From Candidatus Binataceae bacterium (lineage in GTDB: Bacteria > Desulfobacterota > Binatia > Binatales > Binataceae): a stretch of 59,832 bases of DNA. The notes under the pieces were generated by a model. That model was not told the DNA's origin, did no database searches, and saw only the letters and a list, made by a program, of their open reading frames with translations. Both the position numbers and the translations under genes were made by a program. Below are positions 56,744 through 59,832 of this stretch, in pieces; the first letter of the stretch is position 1; each line of letters opens with the position of its first letter. Location: contig DATGLK010000010.1 of NCBI GenBank assembly GCA_035294265.1, positions 190,858-250,689 on the forward strand, given 5' to 3'.

Positions 56744-56974
56744 ATCTATTTCTTCTTAGATCTTGATCTTAAAATAAATTCAGTAAGACCAGTAGCGCTT
56801 GTTGATTTGTGGATAACGGCCGATAACCCTTGCCCATCGGCGCCAAGTAGCTGTCGCCATGCTGTGTAGGAGACGACCGCACTATCGCGGCAGTCAAGCG
56901 TAAAGCTTGGCACCCGGGTGAATCCAAGCGGTCGTCCACAGCCGTACCGATTTTACCCACAGCCGTGTCCACAA
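56744..56974 (-). other. oriC: dnaA-dnaN intergenic region with DnaA boxes (oriC candidate)
   Basis: 231 nt. TGTGGATAA at 56808-56816 is the complement of the perfect DnaA box TTATCCACA. TTACCCACA at 56953-56961 has one mismatch, and GTGTCCACA (56965-56973) and TCGTCCACA (56932-56940) are weaker. An AT-rich run at 56754-56785, next to dnaN, could be the unwinding element. Together with boxes upstream of dnaA it forms a split origin candidate. Confidence 0.6.
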
Positions 56975-58324
56975 TCAGGCTGCGTCGGAACGTACGCTCT
57001 TGAGGTCGCGTTCGATTTTCTCGATCGAATGGCGAAAACCCGAATCATTGGTGACTCGGCGTGCGATCAAGTTATAGGCGTGAATAACGGTGGAGTGGTC
57101 ACGTCCGAAGCGTTCGCCGATGGTAGGAAAGGAGCTATCGGTCAACTTGCGGCATAAATACATCGCGACCTGGCGGCAGAAGGCGATGTGTTGGGTGCGT
57201 TTCTTGGATTTCAGGTCAGTCAGGCGGATATGGAAGAATTCCGAGACTCGCTGCTGAATCAGATCGATGTCCAGTTTGGTTTCCTGATCGCGGATTAAAT
57301 CGCGCAGCGCCTGGCGCGCGAATTCCACACTGAGGGCGCATTTGTTGAGCGAGGCAAAGGCGGCCAGACGAGTCAGGCAGCCTTCGAGCTCGCGCACGTT
57401 GGAGGAGACATTCTGGGCGACGTAGAGCGCCACCTCGGGCAACAGATGGAGGTTTTCCTGAGCGGCTTTTTTCTGCAGGATGGCGACCCGCGTTTCCAGG
57501 TCGGGCGGTGCGATGTCGGCAATTAGGCCGGACTCAAAGCGGTTGCGCAAGCGCTCTTCCAAGCCAGCGATATCCTTGGGCGCCTTGTCCGAAGTGAGGA
57601 CGATCTGATGCCGCTCGGCGTGCAGTGAATTGAAGGTGTGAAAAAATTCCTCCTGGGTGCGCTCGCGGCCGGCCAAAAACTGGACGTCGTCCAGGATCAG
57701 AGCGTCCACTCGCCGCATCTTGTCCTTGAATTCGCTCATCCGATCGCGGCGCAACGAGCTGATCAACTCGTTCATGAAGATTTCGGCGGGCAAAAACAAG
57801 ACCCGCCGCCGCCCTTCGCTTTGCAAGCTGTGGCCCACTGCGGTGGCCAGGTGGGTTTTGCCCAGGCCGACACCACCGTAGATGAAGAGTGGATTATATT
57901 TTTCGCCCGGTTGGAGAACCACGGCCTGAGCCGCGGCGTGAGCAAACTGGTTGCTAGAGCCGACCACAAATTCGGCGAAAGTAAGGCGCGGATTCAACTG
58001 AGAACGGCGATTGGCCATCACCGGGGCCGGCGCGGGAGCGTTGAGCACGGCGTGAGATGTGCTGCGGACCGGTGGCGGCTGGCCATTTTGGCTCACCACC
58101 ACGCTTACTTTAAGTGCGCGATCGCTTTCGGCGTTGAGGGTACGGAGAATTTCCTCCAGATGGCGGTCGCAGACCCAATCGCGAAAAAATTTGTTGGGGG
58201 CCTGCAATTGCAAGGTGCTGTCCTGAATTCCCATGTATACCAGCGGGTCGATCCAGGTCTCGAATACCACCGCACCCAAGCGCTCGCGCAAGCGCTCGCT
58301 GACCCGTTGCCACATGCCGTCCAT
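56975..58324 (-). CDS. dnaA: chromosomal replication initiator DnaA
   Basis: 449 residues. Domain I is at the N-terminus ([20 protein letters not shown]), domain II is a Pro/Ala-rich linker, domain III is AAA+ with [10 protein letters not shown] (Walker A) and [20 protein letters not shown] (Walker B), and domain IV has the HTH and DnaA-box contact segment [13 protein letters not shown]. It opens oriC and controls its own transcription. dnaN follows at 231 nt. The start ATG 58324 has GGAGG upstream (GAGGAACTG). Length is as usual. Ordinary, well-conserved copy. Confidence 0.98.
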   Translation of the reverse strand: MDGMWQRVSERLRERLGAVVFETWIDPLVYMGIQDSTLQLQAPNKFFRDWVCDRHLEEILRTLNAESDRALKVSVVVSQNGQPPPVRSTSHAVLNAPAPAPVMANRRSQLNPRLTFAEFVVGSSNQFAHAAAQAVVLQPGEKYNPLFIYGGVGLGKTHLATAVGHSLQSEGRRRVLFLPAEIFMNELISSLRRDRMSEFKDKMRRVDALILDDVQFLAGRERTQEEFFHTFNSLHAERHQIVLTSDKAPKDIAGLEERLRNRFESGLIADIAPPDLETRVAILQKKAAQENLHLLPEVALYVAQNVSSNVRELEGCLTRLAAFASLNKCALSVEFARQALRDLIRDQETKLDIDLIQQRVSEFFHIRLTDLKSKKRTQHIAFCRQVAMYLCRKLTDSSFPTIGERFGRDHSTVIHAYNLIARRVTNDSGFRHSIEKIERDLKSVRSDAA

Positions 58325-58820
58325 CAGTTCCTCCGGCCATTTTCAAGCCCGCCACAAACCAGGTGGGCGCGGCAACTTACGCACAGAGTTATCCACAACT
58401 GTGCATAACCTGATTTTGTCATTGTCCGGACCACATTTTGATTCTGCACAAGATGTCGATCGTGCAAACCTGCCCGGGGAGCCGCGCTCCCGCTTTGACT
58501 TGCGCGTCAGGCAAGCCGTGCTAGTGACAGTCCAAAGTGTTGGAAACCACGGCGCATCCATCGATACGCTGCAGCCAAAAACCGCATGGGCTTCAGCGGC
58601 GAAGCTGAATTGATAGGCCGTTTGCAAGGGCTGCGCAAGCGCATCAGCTAAGATTTTTGGAAAGTGCGCGGGATTAGTGTAAAAAAAGAGCACGAACGCG
58701 ATGGACCAGTATCCTGGCGGCCGGGCGCTCTAAAGCGAAAATGAAAAACAGCTTGGGCGCCAGGCACTTTGGATGCTTCATCGTGAGATCGCCGCGGTCT
58801 GGACTGGCTTTTTGAACACC
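58325..58820. other. dnaA upstream region; divergent to hemL
   Basis: About 500 bases. Two DnaA boxes lie near the dnaA start (see next entry). Short open frames on both strands at 58343-58693 and 58233-58613 have no ribosome site and look random. It must hold promoters for dnaA and hemL. I see no RNA gene. Confidence 0.5.
58389..58408 (-). promoter_or_regulatory. pair of inverted DnaA boxes upstream of dnaA
   Basis: TTATCCACA at 58389-58397 and TGTGCATAA at 58400-58408 (its complement reads TTATGCACA) match TTATNCACA perfectly, face each other and are 2 nt apart. They sit about 65-85 nt upstream of dnaA and may serve autoregulation and origin activity. Confidence 0.8.
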
Positions 58821-59832
58821 ATGAAACAGGCTCTCTCGCAAGCCCTCTTCGCGCGCGCGCGCCGCCATTTGCCCGGCGGGGTGAATTCGCCCGTGCGCGC
58901 CTTCAAAGCGGTCGATGCGACTCCTAGGTTTATCACCCAGGGCGCCGGTGCCTACGTGTGGGACGAGGACGGTAACCGCCTAATCGATTACGTCGGCGCT
59001 TTCGGGCCGACAATCGTCGGGCATGCCCACCCGCGTGTCGTTGGTGCGATCGCGCAACAGGCCGCGCGCGGGTTAAGCTTCGGCGCCTCGACTCTGGCCG
59101 AGGTCCTGCTCGCTGAGGAGATCTGCGCGCTGGTGCCGGCGGCTGGCAAGCTGCGCCTGGTCAGCTCCGGGACCGAAGCTGGCATGACCGCGTTGCGGCT
59201 GGCCCGCGCGGCCACCGGCCGGGCGCGGATCATCAAGTTCGACGGTTGCTACCATGGCCATAGCGACGCGCTGCTGGCGCGCGCGGGGTCGGGCCCGATG
59301 ACCTTGAGCGTGCCCGACAGCCGCGGCGTTCCCGTGGAACTGGCTGCGTTGACTTCGATCGCCACCTACAACGATCTTTCTTCGGTTCAGCGTCTCTTGG
59401 AGCGGCATGGTGGCGAAGTGGCGGCGATCATTGTCGAGCCGGTGGCCGCCAACATGGGGGTGGTGGCGCCTCAGCCCGGTTTTCTGGCCGGCTTGAGCGA
59501 CTTGGCTCACCGCCACGGCGCTTTGCTGATCTGTGACGAAGTCATCACCGGCTTTCGCCTACGCCTGGGTACTTGTCACGAGCTTTACGGCGGCGCTCCG
59601 GACCTTATCATGCTGGGCAAGATCATCGGCGGAGGAAATCCCATTGGCGCCGTCGCCGGCCCGGCCGAAATCATGGATTTGCTGGCGCCCGAGGGGCCGG
59701 TGTACCAGGCCGGCACGCTATCGGGCAGCCTGCTATCGGTAAGAGCCGGTTTGGAAACCCTCGCGCTGCTCAAGCAACCCGGCGCTTATGAGCGATTGGA
59801 GCGAATGGGTGAGCAATTGGAAGCCGGCTTGC
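58821..59832 (+). CDS. hemL: glutamate-1-semialdehyde 2,1-aminomutase, cut by window edge
   Basis: The reading from ATG 58821 is open to the right edge, giving 337 codons of about 430. HemL makes 5-aminolevulinate from glutamate-1-semialdehyde with pyridoxal phosphate. Typical segments: PGGVNSPVRAFKAV, FGPTIVGHAHPRV, SSGTEAGMTALRLARA, FDGCYHGHSDALLARAGSG, ICDEVITGFR, and LGKIIGGGNPIGAVAGP with the PLP-lysine. GTLSGSLLSVRAG replaces the common GTLSGNPLA. Divergent from dnaA. The 3' end lies outside. Confidence 0.95.
   Translation, partial: MKQALSQALFARARRHLPGGVNSPVRAFKAVDATPRFITQGAGAYVWDEDGNRLIDYVGAFGPTIVGHAHPRVVGAIAQQAARGLSFGASTLAEVLLAEEICALVPAAGKLRLVSSGTEAGMTALRLARAATGRARIIKFDGCYHGHSDALLARAGSGPMTLSVPDSRGVPVELAALTSIATYNDLSSVQRLLERHGGEVAAIIVEPVAANMGVVAPQPGFLAGLSDLAHRHGALLICDEVITGFRLRLGTCHELYGGAPDLIMLGKIIGGGNPIGAVAGPAEIMDLLAPEGPVYQAGTLSGSLLSVRAGLETLALLKQPGAYERLERMGEQLEAGL

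Noticed and set aside
1-59832. CRISPR arrays, rRNA or tRNA genes
   Set aside because: I saw no regularly spaced direct repeats and no tRNA cloverleaf or rRNA segments. I could not run a covariance search, so a single tRNA could be missed.

Overview
This is a GC-rich bacterial chromosome segment of about 59.8 kb. It looks like core chromosome with one short accessory stretch. The right end carries dnaA and dnaN with DnaA boxes, so the replication origin is probably inside the window. I infer an uncultured aerobic or microaerobic Gram-negative-type heterotroph. The gene mix would fit Candidatus Binatota (Desulfobacterota_B) or a related deep lineage: a luciferase-like F420-type oxidoreductase, a MetE-like plus extradiol-dioxygenase pair, a MoxR/CoxE pair, a Rieske oxygenase, ThyX and a decaprenylphosphoryl-arabinose module. 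No rRNA marker is present, so the taxon is a guess.

Layout. 1-3.4 kb: the 3'-incomplete end of a secreted histidine-phosphatase-like protein (minus strand), then about 2 kb of weak or small genes. 3.4-14.8 kb: a cold-shock protein, a small secreted helix-turn-helix-like protein, an enoyl-CoA hydratase relative, and then, all on the minus strand, a tight eukaryotic-like signalling operon. That operon reads von Willebrand A protein, zinc-ribbon/FHA protein, Ser/Thr kinase with FHA, a zinc-ribbon/pseudokinase/PP2C fusion, a transmembrane Ser/Thr kinase with a duplicated ectodomain, a membrane FHA protein and a lipoprotein. 15-26 kb: a PAS/HisKA/receiver protein without an ATPase domain, pyroglutamyl peptidase, sulfurtransferase, PyrD, a DUF29 protein, ThyX, a DUF309-like protein, uracil-DNA glycosylase, a MetE-like protein, a LigB-type dioxygenase, and MoxR/CoxE. 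26-36 kb: a HemJ/CopD-like membrane protein, an MFS pump, FtsB, a 31-residue lysine-rich protein with its own promoter and terminator, a two-subunit Rieske oxygenase, GuaB, Ddl, RdgB, and an MscS/cyclic-nucleotide channel. 36-40 kb: an aryl-CoA operon (ligase, small protein, di-iron PaaA-like protein, enoyl-CoA hydratase). 40-45 kb: a glycosyltransferase and a decaprenylphosphoryl-D-arabinose module (HAD-UbiA fusion, DprE1, DprE2). 45-48.4 kb: GloB, FabI, a metallo-beta-lactamase-fold hydrolase and a luciferase-like oxidoreductase.

48.4-52.5 kb is the accessory stretch. It holds a hicBA pair with a frameshifted toxin, a 116-bp relic of a higBA pair, a broken IS1595-type transposase, a MerR-DUF433/DUF5615 toxin-antitoxin pair, a higBA pair whose toxin has lost its start, and a frameshifted XRE regulator. 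Part of it is bracketed by a 19-bp perfect direct repeat that copies the 3' end of the next core gene. 52.5-59.8 kb: a DUF4412 protein, a YbhN-like membrane protein, a divergent YchF-like GTPase, dnaN, dnaA and the start of hemL.

The most interesting systems are the kinase/pseudokinase-phosphatase/FHA/VWA signalling operon, the arabinose-donor module whose DprE1 naturally lacks the drug-target cysteine, the aryl-CoA di-iron operon, the free-standing lysine-rich micro-gene, and the layered toxin-antitoxin debris.
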